DNA of 64,000 nucleotides from Mycobacterium nebraskense (GCF_002102255.1 NZ_LQPH01000177.1:1-64000); one strand, 5' to 3'. Numbered from the stretch's first letter, positions 17,483-26,655 are shown. Numbers and translations are program-made. The notes: generated from the sequence alone by a model not told the origin.

Positions 17483-18769
17483 CTATTCGCGCCTGAGCCG
17501 CCCGTCGACGAATTGCTCCAGGTTCTCCCATTCCCGTACCGCCGGGGCGTACGGGGCCGAGGGCTTGCCGACCGAGCCGGGCTCGAGCACGTAGGCCACC
17601 AGCTTGCCCAGGGGGCGGCCCGTCTCGAGCGCCTTGTCGACCGTGCCCTCCTCGGAATAGTCGCCGATGTCGCGGAGCAGCTCGACGGCCAGGTCCAGCT
17701 GGTCGCGGTCCACGGCGTCCGGCCCGTCGGCGATGTCGTCGGCCAGCCCGCTGAGCACGTAGATGTTGTCCTCGGTGACCTTGACCTCCAGCGAACCGTC
17801 GGTGGCGGCGGTGCGGATGTCGTCGTAGGTGCTCAAGTCGGCCAGGTCGTGGTCGTGCTCGTCGGCGAGGTAGCGGGCCAGCGCCCGCTCGGAGCTGAAC
17901 ACGCTGATGCGCCCGTTGCGGCCCAGGAAGATCGGGCGGTCGTCCAGGTAGCACCGCAGCGTGTAGAAGGTGCCCGAACTCGTCATGATCCGAATCGGGT
18001 CGATGCCGACTTGCAGCCAGAAATCCTCGTCGCTGCCCAGGATCACGGTGTCGCCGGTCGCGCGGGGTTCCTCGACTTCCTCGACGTCGGTCTCCACGGA
18101 CTCGTCGGCCTCCGCATCGGCTTCTTCCTCGGTGACCTCGACGTCCGGCTCGTCCGCCTCTTCTTCCTCGGGCTCTTCGGCCAGCTCGTCGGCGGCCTTG
18201 GCCGACAGCTTGGCGTCGACCTCGGGGGTGCTGACGATGCCGTCGATCGCGCTGAGCACGTCGTCCCAGCTGCGCCCGATGATCTCGCCGATCGCGTTCC
18301 AGCGTTTGAGGCCGGCCTTGCCGGTGAAGTGGTCGATCCCGCCCGACACGGTGCCCAGGGTGGGGTTGCCGTTGAAGAACTTGGACACCGCCGCCAGCTC
18401 GCACACCGACCCGATGGACGAGACGAGCGCCAGCGCGCCCGCCAGCGCGGTCACCGACTCCTCGGTCGGCTTCTCCGACACCAGCTCCTCGACCGCGACC
18501 AGATCGAACTGCTTGTCCTCGGCCGGATCGAACTTGTGCGCGTGCGCCGAGGTCAGGTCCTTCCACGCCGGGTGGTCGACCAGGTCGTTGTCGGTATCCG
18601 AGCGCACGAACGCGACCAGGTCGGCGACGGAGGAGAAGACGTACAGGTCCTCGTCCTTGCCCAGGAACGCCTCCCACTCGTCGCCGGCGTCGCGCCAGCG
18701 GGGCGCCCACACGGTGTAGCGGTCACCATCGGACAGGCTCAGGCGGATGGGCACGAGGTCAGCAGCCAT
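17483..18769 (-). CDS. Conserved two-domain protein, Rv3311-like
   Basis: This soluble acidic protein has 428 residues and no recognised enzyme motif. The N-terminal part (about 1-130) and the C-terminal part (about 255-400) look like copies of one domain: an IRLSLSDGDRYTVWAP block, then FLGKDEDLYVFSS and a DNDLVDHPAWKDLTSA block. They recur as IRIMTSSGTFYTLRCY, FLGRNGRISVFSS and HDLADLSTYDDIRTA. A very acidic linker at about residues 195-245 separates them. The ATG at 18769 was chosen, and a GTG lies three codons upstream. It follows sapM on the same strand, across the 57-bp repeat. Confidence 0.85.
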   Translation of the reverse strand: MAADLVPIRLSLSDGDRYTVWAPRWRDAGDEWEAFLGKDEDLYVFSSVADLVAFVRSDTDNDLVDHPAWKDLTSAHAHKFDPAEDKQFDLVAVEELVSEKPTEESVTALAGALALVSSIGSVCELAAVSKFFNGNPTLGTVSGGIDHFTGKAGLKRWNAIGEIIGRSWDDVLSAIDGIVSTPEVDAKLSAKAADELAEEPEEEEADEPDVEVTEEEADAEADESVETDVEEVEEPRATGDTVILGSDEDFWLQVGIDPIRIMTSSGTFYTLRCYLDDRPIFLGRNGRISVFSSERALARYLADEHDHDLADLSTYDDIRTAATDGSLEVKVTEDNIYVLSGLADDIADGPDAVDRDQLDLAVELLRDIGDYSEEGTVDKALETGRPLGKLVAYVLEPGSVGKPSAPYAPAVREWENLEQFVDGRLRRE

Positions 18770-18822
18770 GCGGCACACAATAGCGACGGCCGGGGAAGGT
18801 GCCTGCCGTCGGGCGCGGCTAG

Positions 18823-18936
18823 CCCGGCGACGGCGAGCGCCGGGACGGCGCGAGCAAGGAGCCGGGCCGTCGTACCTACCCCGGCGACGGCGAGCGCCGG
18901 GACGGCGCGAGCAAGGAGCCGGGCCGTCGTACCTAG
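18823..18936. repeat. Tandem 57-bp repeat, two copies, between sapM and the Rv3311-like gene
   Basis: Copies at 18823-18879 and 18880-18936 differ only in the last base. Each holds an inverted repeat CCCGGCG-N8-CGCCGGG able to form a 7-bp hairpin. The sapM stop codon (18933-18935) lies inside the second copy. A degenerate copy in the opposite orientation is at 3919-3968. The size and the stop-codon overlap resemble mycobacterial interspersed/VNTR elements. The hairpins may terminate sapM transcription. Confidence 0.85.
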
Positions 18937-19808
18937 CCCCAGATATCGGTGATGGGCGGCGCGCTGGCCGCGTAGCCGGTTTTGGGCAGCCCGTACATCT
19001 GCTCGATCGTGGAGAGCACGTTGTAGTGATTGATCTGTTCGCTGTAATTGCCCGGCCGGACGTGCGCGCCGTAGAACACCGTGGGGATCTGGTTGCGGCT
19101 CCCGTTGTCGTCCTCGTCGAACGTCACGATCAGCAGGCTGTTGTTGGCCGCCGCCCAGTTGGCGTAGCCCGACAGCTGCCGGTTCAGCCAGGCGTCCGCC
19201 TGCGCGATGGAGCCGTCGTGCATGTTGTTGTCGTTGTTGGGGATGACGAACGACACGGTGGGCAGGCTGGCGTAGTTGCCCATCGGGAAGGCCGAGAACG
19301 GCAGCGAGTTCGCCGGTGGCACGTTGGTGAAGTTGGCCCAGGGCACGTGCTTGCGCGCGTACTTGCCGGCGCTGCACGCCGGCGAGCCGACCGCGGGCAG
19401 GCCTTCGGCGAAGCCGACGAACGTGTAGCCCGCGGCCAGCAATTCGGAACCGAGATTGGGGGCGGCGCCGCCGTTGACCGGGCACTGGTCCGTGGTGACC
19501 CCGAACGTGTTGCCGGCGAACAGCGCCAGGTAATTCGGCTCGCTGGGGTGTGTTTCGGCGAACGACTGGACCATATTGGCGCCACCCGCGGCCAGCGCGG
19601 TGATGAAGGGCGCCGACTTGTTGCCGATGATGTTGGCCTCGGAGCGGTTCTCCTCCACCACGATCACGATGTGCGCGGGCTGCGGAATGGCCGCTGCCGC
19701 AAGGCCTACCCGCGGAGTCAGCGGGCTGGCCGCCAGCCCCACCAAGGCCACCGCGCCCAGCGCCCCAAGGACTCGAAATGCTCTGCCCGTCAGCCCTGTT
19801 GAACCCAT
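18933..19808 (-). CDS. sapM: Secreted acid phosphatase SapM
   Basis: This 291-residue exported phosphatase belongs to the phosphoesterase family. SapM of M. tuberculosis removes phosphate from phosphoinositides and blocks phagosome maturation. A signal peptide covers about residues 1-40. Family blocks follow: IVIVVEENRSEANIIGN, THPSEPNYLALFAGNTFG, VIPNNDNNMHDGS and LIVTFDEDDNGSRNQIP. The ATG at 19808 matches the family start, and the frame stays open much further upstream without homology. The stop codon belongs to the 57-bp repeat. It diverges from upp, 120 bp apart, the same arrangement as Rv3310/Rv3309c. Confidence 0.93.
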   Translation of the reverse strand: MGSTGLTGRAFRVLGALGAVALVGLAASPLTPRVGLAAAAIPQPAHIVIVVEENRSEANIIGNKSAPFITALAAGGANMVQSFAETHPSEPNYLALFAGNTFGVTTDQCPVNGGAAPNLGSELLAAGYTFVGFAEGLPAVGSPACSAGKYARKHVPWANFTNVPPANSLPFSAFPMGNYASLPTVSFVIPNNDNNMHDGSIAQADAWLNRQLSGYANWAAANNSLLIVTFDEDDNGSRNQIPTVFYGAHVRPGNYSEQINHYNVLSTIEQMYGLPKTGYAASAPPITDIWG

Positions 19809-19910
19809 GAATCCGCTCAGCACTACGGGAGCATATGGGTGCACGCGGCATGCCGGCGGCGCCGACGCGGGCGGTTTCAGCGGGGCGTTAACGAAATGCG
19901 GCCGGATCGT

Positions 19911-19920
19911 TATATAGGGT
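19911..19920 (+). promoter_or_regulatory. Candidate -10 region of upp
   Basis: TATATAGGGT holds two overlapping -10-like hexamers (TATATA and TAGGGT). The second ends 8 bases before the GTG of upp, so the mRNA would be leaderless or nearly so. No -35 is convincing. Confidence 0.4.
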
Positions 19921-19928
19921 CGAACACC

Positions 19929-20552
19929 GTGGAGGTGCGCGTTGTCGATCACCCGCTGGCGGTGGCCCGGCTGACGACTATGCGCGACGAACGCACCGAC
20001 AACAAGGGTTTCCGGGCGGCGTTGCATGATCTGACCGCGATGCTGGTCTACGAGGCCACCCGCGACGCGCCCCGAGAGACCTTCCCGATCCGCACACCGC
20101 TGGCCGAGACCCAGGGTGTGCGGCTGGCCAAGCCACCCCTGCTGGTGCCGGTGTTGCGGGCCGGGTTGGGCATGGTCGATCAGGCGCTTGCGCTCTTGCC
20201 GCAGGCCCGGGTCGGATTCGTCGGCGTGGCCCGCAACGAGGAAACCCATCGGGCGAGTGGGTATTTCGAGTCGCTGCCCGACGACCTGACCGGCCTGCCG
20301 GTGCTGGTCTTGGATCCGATGCTGGCCACGGGCGGGTCGTTGAGCCACACCGTCGGCCTGCTGCTGGAGCGCGGCGCAACCGATATCACGGTGTTGTGCG
20401 CGGTGGCTGCGCCCGAAGGCGTTGCCGCACTTGAGAAAACGGCGCCCGCAGCGCGTCTTTTCACCGTGGCGGTCGATGACGGGCTCAACGAGAACGCCTA
20501 TATCGTGCCGGGTCTCGGCGATGCGGGCGACCGCCAATTCGGGCCCCGCTAG
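19929..20552 (+). CDS. upp: Uracil phosphoribosyltransferase
   Basis: This salvage enzyme makes UMP from uracil and PRPP. Its 207 residues equal the remembered M. tuberculosis length. The PRPP-binding motif is VLDPMLATGGS and the uracil-binding C-terminus is AYIVPGLGDAGDRQFG. The GTG at 19929 (VEVRVVDHPLA) is the start that matches the family. The frame runs 30 codons further upstream without homology. It ends one base before the stop of the convergent pmmB. It works with the cdd-deoA products as part of pyrimidine salvage. Confidence 0.95.
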   Translation: MEVRVVDHPLAVARLTTMRDERTDNKGFRAALHDLTAMLVYEATRDAPRETFPIRTPLAETQGVRLAKPPLLVPVLRAGLGMVDQALALLPQARVGFVGVARNEETHRASGYFESLPDDLTGLPVLVLDPMLATGGSLSHTVGLLLERGATDITVLCAVAAPEGVAALEKTAPAARLFTVAVDDGLNENAYIVPGLGDAGDRQFGPR

Positions 20553-20553
20553 C

Positions 20554-22137
20554 TCACCAGCTCTGCGCCTCGGCCACCAGCTCGTCGCGCAACGCGCCGG
20601 CGCGCCGCCGGGCATCGGGCAGGCCGCCGGTCACCGCGCAGCGAACCTCGATGTAGCACTTCAGCTTCGGCTCGGTCCCGGACGGCCGCACCACCAGCCT
20701 GACCGACGTGTCGTCAACACCCCCGGTGAAGATCAGCGCGTCGGTGATGTCGGTGCGGGTCGCGGTGAACCCGGCCAGCGTTTCCGGGGGCGTCACCCGC
20801 AGCCGCCGCATCAGTTCGGCTGCTTCGGCAGTGTCGGCAACACGGCGCGACACCGCCGCGACGTCGTGCACACCGTGCCGCCGGGCGAGCTCGTCGAGCG
20901 CATCGGACACCGAACGGCCCCGCTCTCGCAGCGCGGCCACCAGATCGCACACCAGCACCGCGGCGCTGATGCCGTCTTTGTCGCGCACGGCATCCGGGTC
21001 GACGCAGTGCCCGATCGCCTCCTCGTAGGCGTACACCAGGGTGCCGCCGGGCACGTTGGCGTCGGCGCGCGCCAGCCACTTGAAGCCGGTGAGGGTCTCG
21101 ACGTGGGTGGCTCCGTGGTGACGCGCGATCGCCGCCAGCATCCGCGACGACACCACGGTGCTGGCCACCACCGCCGCGCGGGGATCGGCGATCCGACTCA
21201 AGATGTAATCGCCCAGCAGCCAACCGGTTTCGTCTCCGGACAGCATCCGCCATCCCGACCCGGTGGGGATGCCGACCGCGCATCGGTCGGCGTCGGGATC
21301 CAGCGCGATCGCGACGTCGGCCGTGACGTCCGCGGCCAGGGCGAGCAGCGCGTCCGCGGCGCCGGGCTCCTCGGGATTGGGGAAGGCGACGGTGGGGAAG
21401 TCGGGGTCCGGCGCGAACTGGGCCCCTACGGTGTGCACCTGCCCGAAGCCGGCGCGCTGCAATGCTTCCACGGCAACGACTCCGCCCACCCCGTGCAACG
21501 GTGTCAGGGCCACCCGTACCGAACCGGTGGCGCGCCGCACGCCGGCGGCACGCGCGATGTAGCGCTCGACCAGATCGGTGACAGCGGGCGCCACGGGCGC
21601 CCGGCCTATTTCGTCGGCCGGGGGAGCGGCGGCCATCGCGGCCTCGATCTCACGGTCGGTGGGGGAGATGATCTGGATGCCGCCGTCGGCGTAGACCTTG
21701 TAGCCGTTGTCGGTCGGCGGGTTGTGCGACGCGGTGATCTGTATCCCCGCGGCGGCGCCGGTGTGGCGCACGGCGAACGCGACGACCGGCGTGGGGACCG
21801 ATCCCGGCAGTAGCTGTACCGAAAAACCCTGAGCGGCAAGTACTTCGGCGGTGACGGTGGCGAAAATGGCGGAGCCGTGCCGGGAGTCGCGCCCGACGAT
21901 CACAGTCGAGCCGGCCAGGCCGCGCCCGCTGAGCACCTGTGCCACCGCCCAGGTGGCGCGCGACACCACCGCGACGTTCATGGCATCCGGCCCGCCGCGC
22001 ACCGGGCCGCGCAGGCCCGCGGTGCCGAACGTGAGCGGGTGGGCGAAGCGCGCGGCGATTTCGTCGGGACCGCACGCGGCGAGCTCGGCGGCCGTCGCCG
22101 GGTCGGGATCGTGCGCGATCCACTCCTCGGGCGTCAT
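20554..22137 (-). CDS. pmmB: Phosphomannomutase/phosphoglucomutase family protein
   Basis: This 527-residue alpha-D-phosphohexomutase has the phosphoserine loop TASHNPPTDNGYKV, the metal loop DPDADRCAVG, the sugar-binding loop around YAYEEAIGHCVDPD and the phosphate loop RPSGTEPKLKCY. Mycobacterial PmmB/MrsA-like enzymes interconvert mannose- or glucose-phosphates, and position after deoD also permits a phosphopentomutase role in using (deoxy)ribose-1-phosphate. The ATG at 22137 lies four bases after the deoD stop, so the two are an operon. The open frame upstream of it overlaps deoD. Confidence 0.92.
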   Translation of the reverse strand: MTPEEWIAHDPDPATAAELAACGPDEIAARFAHPLTFGTAGLRGPVRGGPDAMNVAVVSRATWAVAQVLSGRGLAGSTVIVGRDSRHGSAIFATVTAEVLAAQGFSVQLLPGSVPTPVVAFAVRHTGAAAGIQITASHNPPTDNGYKVYADGGIQIISPTDREIEAAMAAAPPADEIGRAPVAPAVTDLVERYIARAAGVRRATGSVRVALTPLHGVGGVVAVEALQRAGFGQVHTVGAQFAPDPDFPTVAFPNPEEPGAADALLALAADVTADVAIALDPDADRCAVGIPTGSGWRMLSGDETGWLLGDYILSRIADPRAAVVASTVVSSRMLAAIARHHGATHVETLTGFKWLARADANVPGGTLVYAYEEAIGHCVDPDAVRDKDGISAAVLVCDLVAALRERGRSVSDALDELARRHGVHDVAAVSRRVADTAEAAELMRRLRVTPPETLAGFTATRTDITDALIFTGGVDDTSVRLVVRPSGTEPKLKCYIEVRCAVTGGLPDARRRAGALRDELVAEAQSW

Positions 22138-22141
22138 CTGA

Positions 22142-22954
22142 TCAGAACCGGGCGACGACGTCGGCCAGTAGCGCACCCATCCGGCTCGCCGACGCGGCAC
22201 CGGCTGCGAGCACCTCGGCGTGGCTCAGCGGCTCGCCGCTGATCCCGGCGGCCAGGTTGGTCACCAGCGACACCCCCAGCACCTCGGCGCCGGCCGCCCG
22301 CGCCGCAATGGTCTCGTGCACGGTGGACATGCCCACCAGGTCAGCGCCCAGCATCCGCAGCATGCGCACCTCGGCCGGCGTCTCGTAGTGCGGCCCCGGC
22401 AGGCCGGCGTAGACGCCCTCGGTCAGGGCCGGGTCGCCCTGGCGGGCGAGGTCCCGCAGCCGCGGCGCGTAGGCGTCGGTCAGGTCCACGAATTGCGGGC
22501 CGAGCAACGGCGAACGCGCGGTCAGGTTGAGGTGGTCGCTGATCAGCACCGGCTGGCCGACCGTCATATCGGGCCGCAGCCCGCCGGCCGCATTGGTGAG
22601 CACGACGATGCGCGCCCCCGCCGCGCAGGCCGCCCGCACCGGGTGCACCACGTGGCACAGGTCGTGGCCCTCGTAGGCGTGTATTCGACCGACCAGCACC
22701 AGCACCCGGTGCTCGCCGATGCGTGTCGACATCAGCTCGCCGGTATGCCCGACGGCGGTCGGCGGGGCGAAGCCGGGCACGTCGGCCTGGGGCAGCACGG
22801 CGGTCGGGGAGCCGAGCGCGTCGGCCGCCGGGCGCCATCCCGATCCGAGCACGATGGCGACGTCATGCTCGGGTACGCCGGTGCGCTCGCCGATGGCCTG
22901 TGCCGCCCGCCGCGCCAGTTCGCCGGGGTCGGGCAGGGGTTCGGCCACAGCCAT
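22142..22954 (-). CDS. deoD: Purine nucleoside phosphorylase
   Basis: This 270-residue trimeric-type PNP splits inosine and guanosine forms into base and pentose-1-phosphate. Motifs are VLGSGWRPAADAL (phosphate loop), GRIHAYEGHDLCHVVHPVRA, LTNAAGGLRPDMTVGQPVLISDHLNLT and EVRMLRMLGADLVGMSTVHE. It is the upstream gene of deoD-pmmB and diverges from the cutinase gene, with 50 bp between the starts. It handles the inosine made by the add product. Confidence 0.95.
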   Translation of the reverse strand: MAVAEPLPDPGELARRAAQAIGERTGVPEHDVAIVLGSGWRPAADALGSPTAVLPQADVPGFAPPTAVGHTGELMSTRIGEHRVLVLVGRIHAYEGHDLCHVVHPVRAACAAGARIVVLTNAAGGLRPDMTVGQPVLISDHLNLTARSPLLGPQFVDLTDAYAPRLRDLARQGDPALTEGVYAGLPGPHYETPAEVRMLRMLGADLVGMSTVHETIAARAAGAEVLGVSLVTNLAAGISGEPLSHAEVLAAGAASASRMGALLADVVARF

Positions 22955-23004
22955 CGACCTTAGCCCTGCGACGAGGCGCGCCGGAATATGTGAAGATTTG
23001 CCGC

Positions 23005-23670
23005 ATGATTCTTCGTAGCTGGCCGGTTGTCGGCCTGGCCGTCGCCGTTGCGGTGTCGGTGCTTTGGATCGCCAGCGGTCCGGTGGCGCCGGCGCGGGCC
23101 GACGGATGTCCCGACGTTCAACTCATCTTTGCCCGCGGCACTGCCGAGCCGCCCGGCCTGGGGGTCGCCGGGGATGCGCTGCTTGCCGCCCTGCGGCCCG
23201 ACCTCGGCTCGCGCAGCGTCGACGCGTACGCGGTGAACTATCCGGCCAGCTACAACTTCCTGCAAACCGCCGACGCCGCCAACGACGCGCGCGACCACAT
23301 TGCCCAGATGGCCGACCAGTGCCCGGCTACGAAGCTGGTCCTCGGCGGCTTCTCGCAGGGCGCCGCCGCGGTTTCGATGCTGGCCGGGGTGCCGCCGCTG
23401 GGCGAGCGCATCGGCAACTTCGGATCGGCTCCGGCGCTCGACCCGGGCCTGGCCAACAAGGTTGCGGCGGTTGCGGTTTTCGGCAATCCCGGCAACCGCT
23501 TCAACACGCCCCTTTCGACGACGGGTCAGTTCGCCGGCCGCGCCATCGACATCTGCGGTGCCGGTGACCCGGTGTGCGTCGTCGGCGGTCGGGACCGGGA
23601 TGCCCACCACGATTACGGTGTGCCGCCCTACCCCGGACAGGCGGCGGGATTCATCGCCGGACTGGTGTAG
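23005..23670 (+). CDS. Secreted cutinase-like hydrolase
   Basis: This 221-residue exported alpha/beta hydrolase is of the cutinase (Culp) family, which acts on esters of fatty acids or lipids. A signal peptide ends near residue 33 (APARA|DG). The catalytic serine is Ser117 in GGFSQGA. Asp in GAGDPVC and His in DAHHDYGV complete the triad, and four cysteines fit the family's disulfides. The ATG at 23005 was chosen, and a GTG five codons upstream is possible. In M. tuberculosis deoD and amiB1 are neighbours as I recall, so this gene looks like a species-specific insertion or a loss elsewhere. Confidence 0.9.
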   Translation: MILRSWPVVGLAVAVAVSVLWIASGPVAPARADGCPDVQLIFARGTAEPPGLGVAGDALLAALRPDLGSRSVDAYAVNYPASYNFLQTADAANDARDHIAQMADQCPATKLVLGGFSQGAAAVSMLAGVPPLGERIGNFGSAPALDPGLANKVAAVAVFGNPGNRFNTPLSTTGQFAGRAIDICGAGDPVCVVGGRDRDAHHDYGVPPYPGQAAGFIAGLV

Positions 23671-23704
23671 CCCAGCCCCAAGGCTGCGGTGGGATACTGC
23701 GAGA

Positions 23705-24895
23705 ATGCCCACCACCGCATTGGACAACGTCGAGGATGTCGTGCGGCGACGTGGCTCCGAACTCGTTGAGCTGTCCCACGCCATCCACGCCGAGCCCGAG
23801 CTGGCGTTCGGCGAGCATCGCAGCTGCGCCAAGGCCCAGGCGCTGGTCGCCGAACGCGGTTTCGAGATCACCGCGTCCGCCGGGGGCCTGGACACCGCCT
23901 TTCGCGCCGACTTCGGCAGCGGGCCGCTGACCGTAGGGGTATGCGCCGAGTACGACGCGCTGCCCGAGATCGGGCACGCCTGTGGCCACAACATCATCGC
24001 CGCGTCGGCGGTGGGCACCGCGCTGGCGCTGGCCGAGGTCGCCGACGAGCTGGGCCTGCGGGTGGCACTGATCGGTACCCCGGCCGAGGAGGCGGGCGGC
24101 GGCAAGGCGCTACTGCTCAAGGCCGGGGTGTTCGACGACATCGCGGCGGCCGTGATGCTGCATCCCGGCCCCGCCGACATCGCCGCGGCCCGCTCGCTGG
24201 CACTGTCGGAAGCGACGGTGCACTACCGTGGCAAGGAATCCCATGCTGCCGTCGCGCCGCATCAGGGGATCAATGCCGCCGACGCCGTGACCGTCGCGCA
24301 AGTGGCCGTCGGGCTGTTGCGGCAGCAACTGGCCCCGGGCCAACTGATGCACGGGATCGTCACCGACGGCGGGCAGGCGGTCAACGTCATCCCCGGGCAC
24401 GCGACGCTGCAGTATGCGATGCGGGCATACGAGTCGGATTCGCTGAAACAGCTGGAGGGCAGGATGTACGCGTGCTTCGCCGCTGGTGCGCTGGCCACCG
24501 GCTGCGAATACGAAATCGACAATCCGGCACCCGCTTACGACGAACTCACGCCCGACGAATGGTTGGCCGACGCCTTCCGCGAGGAGATGCGCCGGCTCGG
24601 GCGCGACCCGGTGGCTCGCGAGTTCGAAGCGACGTTGCCCATGGGCAGCACCGACATGGGCAACGTGACCCAGGTGCTGCCGGGGATCCATCCGATCGTC
24701 GGGGTCGACGCCGGCGGCGCCACGGTGCACCAGCGCGCGTTCACCGCCGCCGCCGCCAGTCCCAGCGGGGACCGCGCCGTCACCGAGGGCGCAATCATGC
24801 TGGCCCGCACGGTGGTTCAGCTGGCCCAGACGCCCGCCGAACGCGACCGCGTGCTGGCGGCCCAAGAGCTCAGACACCGCGGGGCGCACGCATGA
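23705..24895 (+). CDS. amiB1: M20-family amidohydrolase AmiB1
   Basis: This 396-residue metal-dependent amidohydrolase is of the peptidase M20D group (N-acyl amino acid or aminobenzoyl-glutamate hydrolases). Metal-site blocks are IGHACGHNI, GTPAEEAGGGK, VAVMLHPG-like VMLHPGPAD and the dimerisation-domain block GKESHAAVAPHQGINAADAV. The exact substrate is unknown. The ATG at 23705 agrees with the homologue's start. The stop overlaps the start of amiA1 (ATGA), so the two related hydrolases are coupled. Confidence 0.92.
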   Translation: MPTTALDNVEDVVRRRGSELVELSHAIHAEPELAFGEHRSCAKAQALVAERGFEITASAGGLDTAFRADFGSGPLTVGVCAEYDALPEIGHACGHNIIAASAVGTALALAEVADELGLRVALIGTPAEEAGGGKALLLKAGVFDDIAAAVMLHPGPADIAAARSLALSEATVHYRGKESHAAVAPHQGINAADAVTVAQVAVGLLRQQLAPGQLMHGIVTDGGQAVNVIPGHATLQYAMRAYESDSLKQLEGRMYACFAAGALATGCEYEIDNPAPAYDELTPDEWLADAFREEMRRLGRDPVAREFEATLPMGSTDMGNVTQVLPGIHPIVGVDAGGATVHQRAFTAAAASPSGDRAVTEGAIMLARTVVQLAQTPAERDRVLAAQELRHRGAHA

Positions 24896-26070
24896 GCCTC
24901 GCCGACGCCGCCACCTCCTGGCTGGCCGCACACCACGAAGACCTGGTCGAGTGGCGCCGGCACATCCACCGCTACCCGGAGCTGGGTCGGCAGGAGTACG
25001 CCACCACCCAGTTCGTCGCGGAGCGGTTGGCCGACGCGGGGCTCAACCCCAAGGTGCTGCCCGGCGGCACCGGACTGGTCTGCGATCTCGGCCCCGAACA
25101 CGTGCCGCGGATCGCGCTGCGGGCCGACATGGACGCGCTGCCCATGGCCGAGCGGACTGGCGCGCCCTACACCTCGACCATGCCCAACGTCGCGCACGCC
25201 TGCGGGCATGACGCCCACACGGCGATCCTGCTCGGCACCGCGCTGACGCTGGCGTCGGTGCCGGAGCTGCCGGTCGGGGTGCGGCTGATCTTCCAGGCCG
25301 CCGAGGAGCTGATGCCCGGCGGCGCGATCGACGCCATCGCCGCGGGCGCGATCACCGGGGTGTCGCGGATCTTCGCCCTGCACTGCGACCCCCGGCTCGA
25401 GGTCGGCCAGATCGCGGTCCGGCACGGCCCCATCACGTCGGCGGCCGACCAGATCGAGATCACGCTGCATTCCCCGGGCGGGCACACGTCCCGTCCACAC
25501 CTGACCGCCGACTTGGTCTACGGGCTCGGCACGCTGATCACCGGGCTGCCCGGTGTGCTGTCCCGCCGCATCGACCCGCGCAATGGCACCGTGCTGGTGT
25601 GGGGCGCGGTGAACGCGGGGGTGGCCGCCAACGCCATTCCGCAGAGCGGGGTGCTGGGCGGCACGGTCCGCACCGCGAGCCGCCAGACCTGGGTGGGCCT
25701 CGAGGAGATCATCCGCGAGACGGTGTCGGCGCTGCTGGCCCCGCTGGACATCGACCACACGCTGCAGTACCGGCGCGGTGTGCCGCCGGTGGTCAACGAG
25801 GACGTTTCGACGCGCATCCTCACCCACGCGATCGAGGCCATCGGCCCCGACGCGCTGGCCGATACCCGCCAGTCCGGCGGGGGCGAGGACTTCTCCTGGT
25901 ACCTCGAGGAGATTCCCGGCGCGATGGCGCGCTTGGGCGTCTGGCCGGGCCAGGGGCCGCAGCTGGATCTACACCAGCCGACGTTCGACCTCGACGAGCG
26001 GGCGTTGGCGATCGGGCTGCGCGTGATGGTCAACATCGTCGAGCAGTCGGCCGCGTTCTCGTTGCCGTAG
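24892..26070 (+). CDS. amiA1: M20-family amidohydrolase AmiA1
   Basis: This 392-residue hippurate hydrolase/IAA-amino acid hydrolase-like enzyme is paralogous to its upstream neighbour. Blocks include RRHIHRYPELGRQE, LRADMDALPMAE, HACGHDAHTAILLG (metal ligands), IFQAAEELMPGGA (catalytic Glu) and the C-terminal GGGEDFSWYLEEIPG. It probably removes acyl groups from amino acids or peptides in the cytosol. The start ATG overlaps the amiB1 stop. It converges with the glutamylcyclotransferase-like gene. Confidence 0.92.
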   Translation: MSLADAATSWLAAHHEDLVEWRRHIHRYPELGRQEYATTQFVAERLADAGLNPKVLPGGTGLVCDLGPEHVPRIALRADMDALPMAERTGAPYTSTMPNVAHACGHDAHTAILLGTALTLASVPELPVGVRLIFQAAEELMPGGAIDAIAAGAITGVSRIFALHCDPRLEVGQIAVRHGPITSAADQIEITLHSPGGHTSRPHLTADLVYGLGTLITGLPGVLSRRIDPRNGTVLVWGAVNAGVAANAIPQSGVLGGTVRTASRQTWVGLEEIIRETVSALLAPLDIDHTLQYRRGVPPVVNEDVSTRILTHAIEAIGPDALADTRQSGGGEDFSWYLEEIPGAMARLGVWPGQGPQLDLHQPTFDLDERALAIGLRVMVNIVEQSAAFSLP

Positions 26071-26095
26071 CGCCCGTACCGCTCGCGGGGAAGCC

Positions 26096-26575
26096 CTAGG
26101 AGCCGGTTCCCGGACCGACGTTGTGGGCCGGTCGAGTCCGTAGGTTGTGCACGTAATCGCTTGGTGCTCCGGCGATTTCGGCCGCATCGGCCATCACGCC
26201 CAGATACCGCGCCGACGGCAGGCCGCCCTCCCAGGCGTCGAGCACGTACAGCCACGCCAGCACGGGGTCGGTGCTGGTGTCCGACGAGATGCGCTCCACC
26301 CGGCACCGGATCTTCTTGTGGACCCCGAACTCCGAGCCCTCCCACCGGTCGAGGTTGTTCTCGTCGGCCGGGGTCATGTCGTACAGGACGACGAACACCT
26401 TGGAATTCGGATCTTCGACGACGGTGGCCAGCGCGCCTTCCCAGCCGATGTCCTCGCCCCCGAACGTCAAGCGCCAGCCGTGCAGCCAGCCCGTTCCGGC
26501 CATCGGCGAATGGGGTGCGCGCTTGAGCATCTGCTCAGGATCCATGTTCGACCCGTAGGCGGCGTAGAGCGGCAC
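26096..26575 (-). CDS. Gamma-glutamylcyclotransferase-fold protein, Rv3304-like
   Basis: This 159-residue cytosolic protein begins with MPLYAAYGSNMDPEQM, the substrate-loop YGSNM signature of the BtrG/GGCT fold. An acidic residue in DRWEGSEFGVHKK is at the place of the catalytic Glu. Length equals the remembered Rv3304. Activity is unproven: GGCT-like proteins act on gamma-glutamyl amides, and mycobacteria lack abundant glutathione. It diverges from lpdA, with 93 bp between starts. Confidence 0.8.
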   Translation of the reverse strand: MPLYAAYGSNMDPEQMLKRAPHSPMAGTGWLHGWRLTFGGEDIGWEGALATVVEDPNSKVFVVLYDMTPADENNLDRWEGSEFGVHKKIRCRVERISSDTSTDPVLAWLYVLDAWEGGLPSARYLGVMADAAEIAGAPSDYVHNLRTRPAHNVGPGTGS

Positions 26576-26655
26576 GGGGAAATCTTAGACGTCACACGCA
26601 CGAGCGGTCTGCTTCCGAGGCTTTCGCCGTGCTGCATGGTGCCGCCCACCCCGGC

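Noticed and set aside
18739..19851. 370-residue frame spanning sapM and the 57-bp repeat
   Set aside because: Contains the repeat translated (ARAVPALAVAG twice) and antisense-like sequence. SapM in the other frame has the clear homology.
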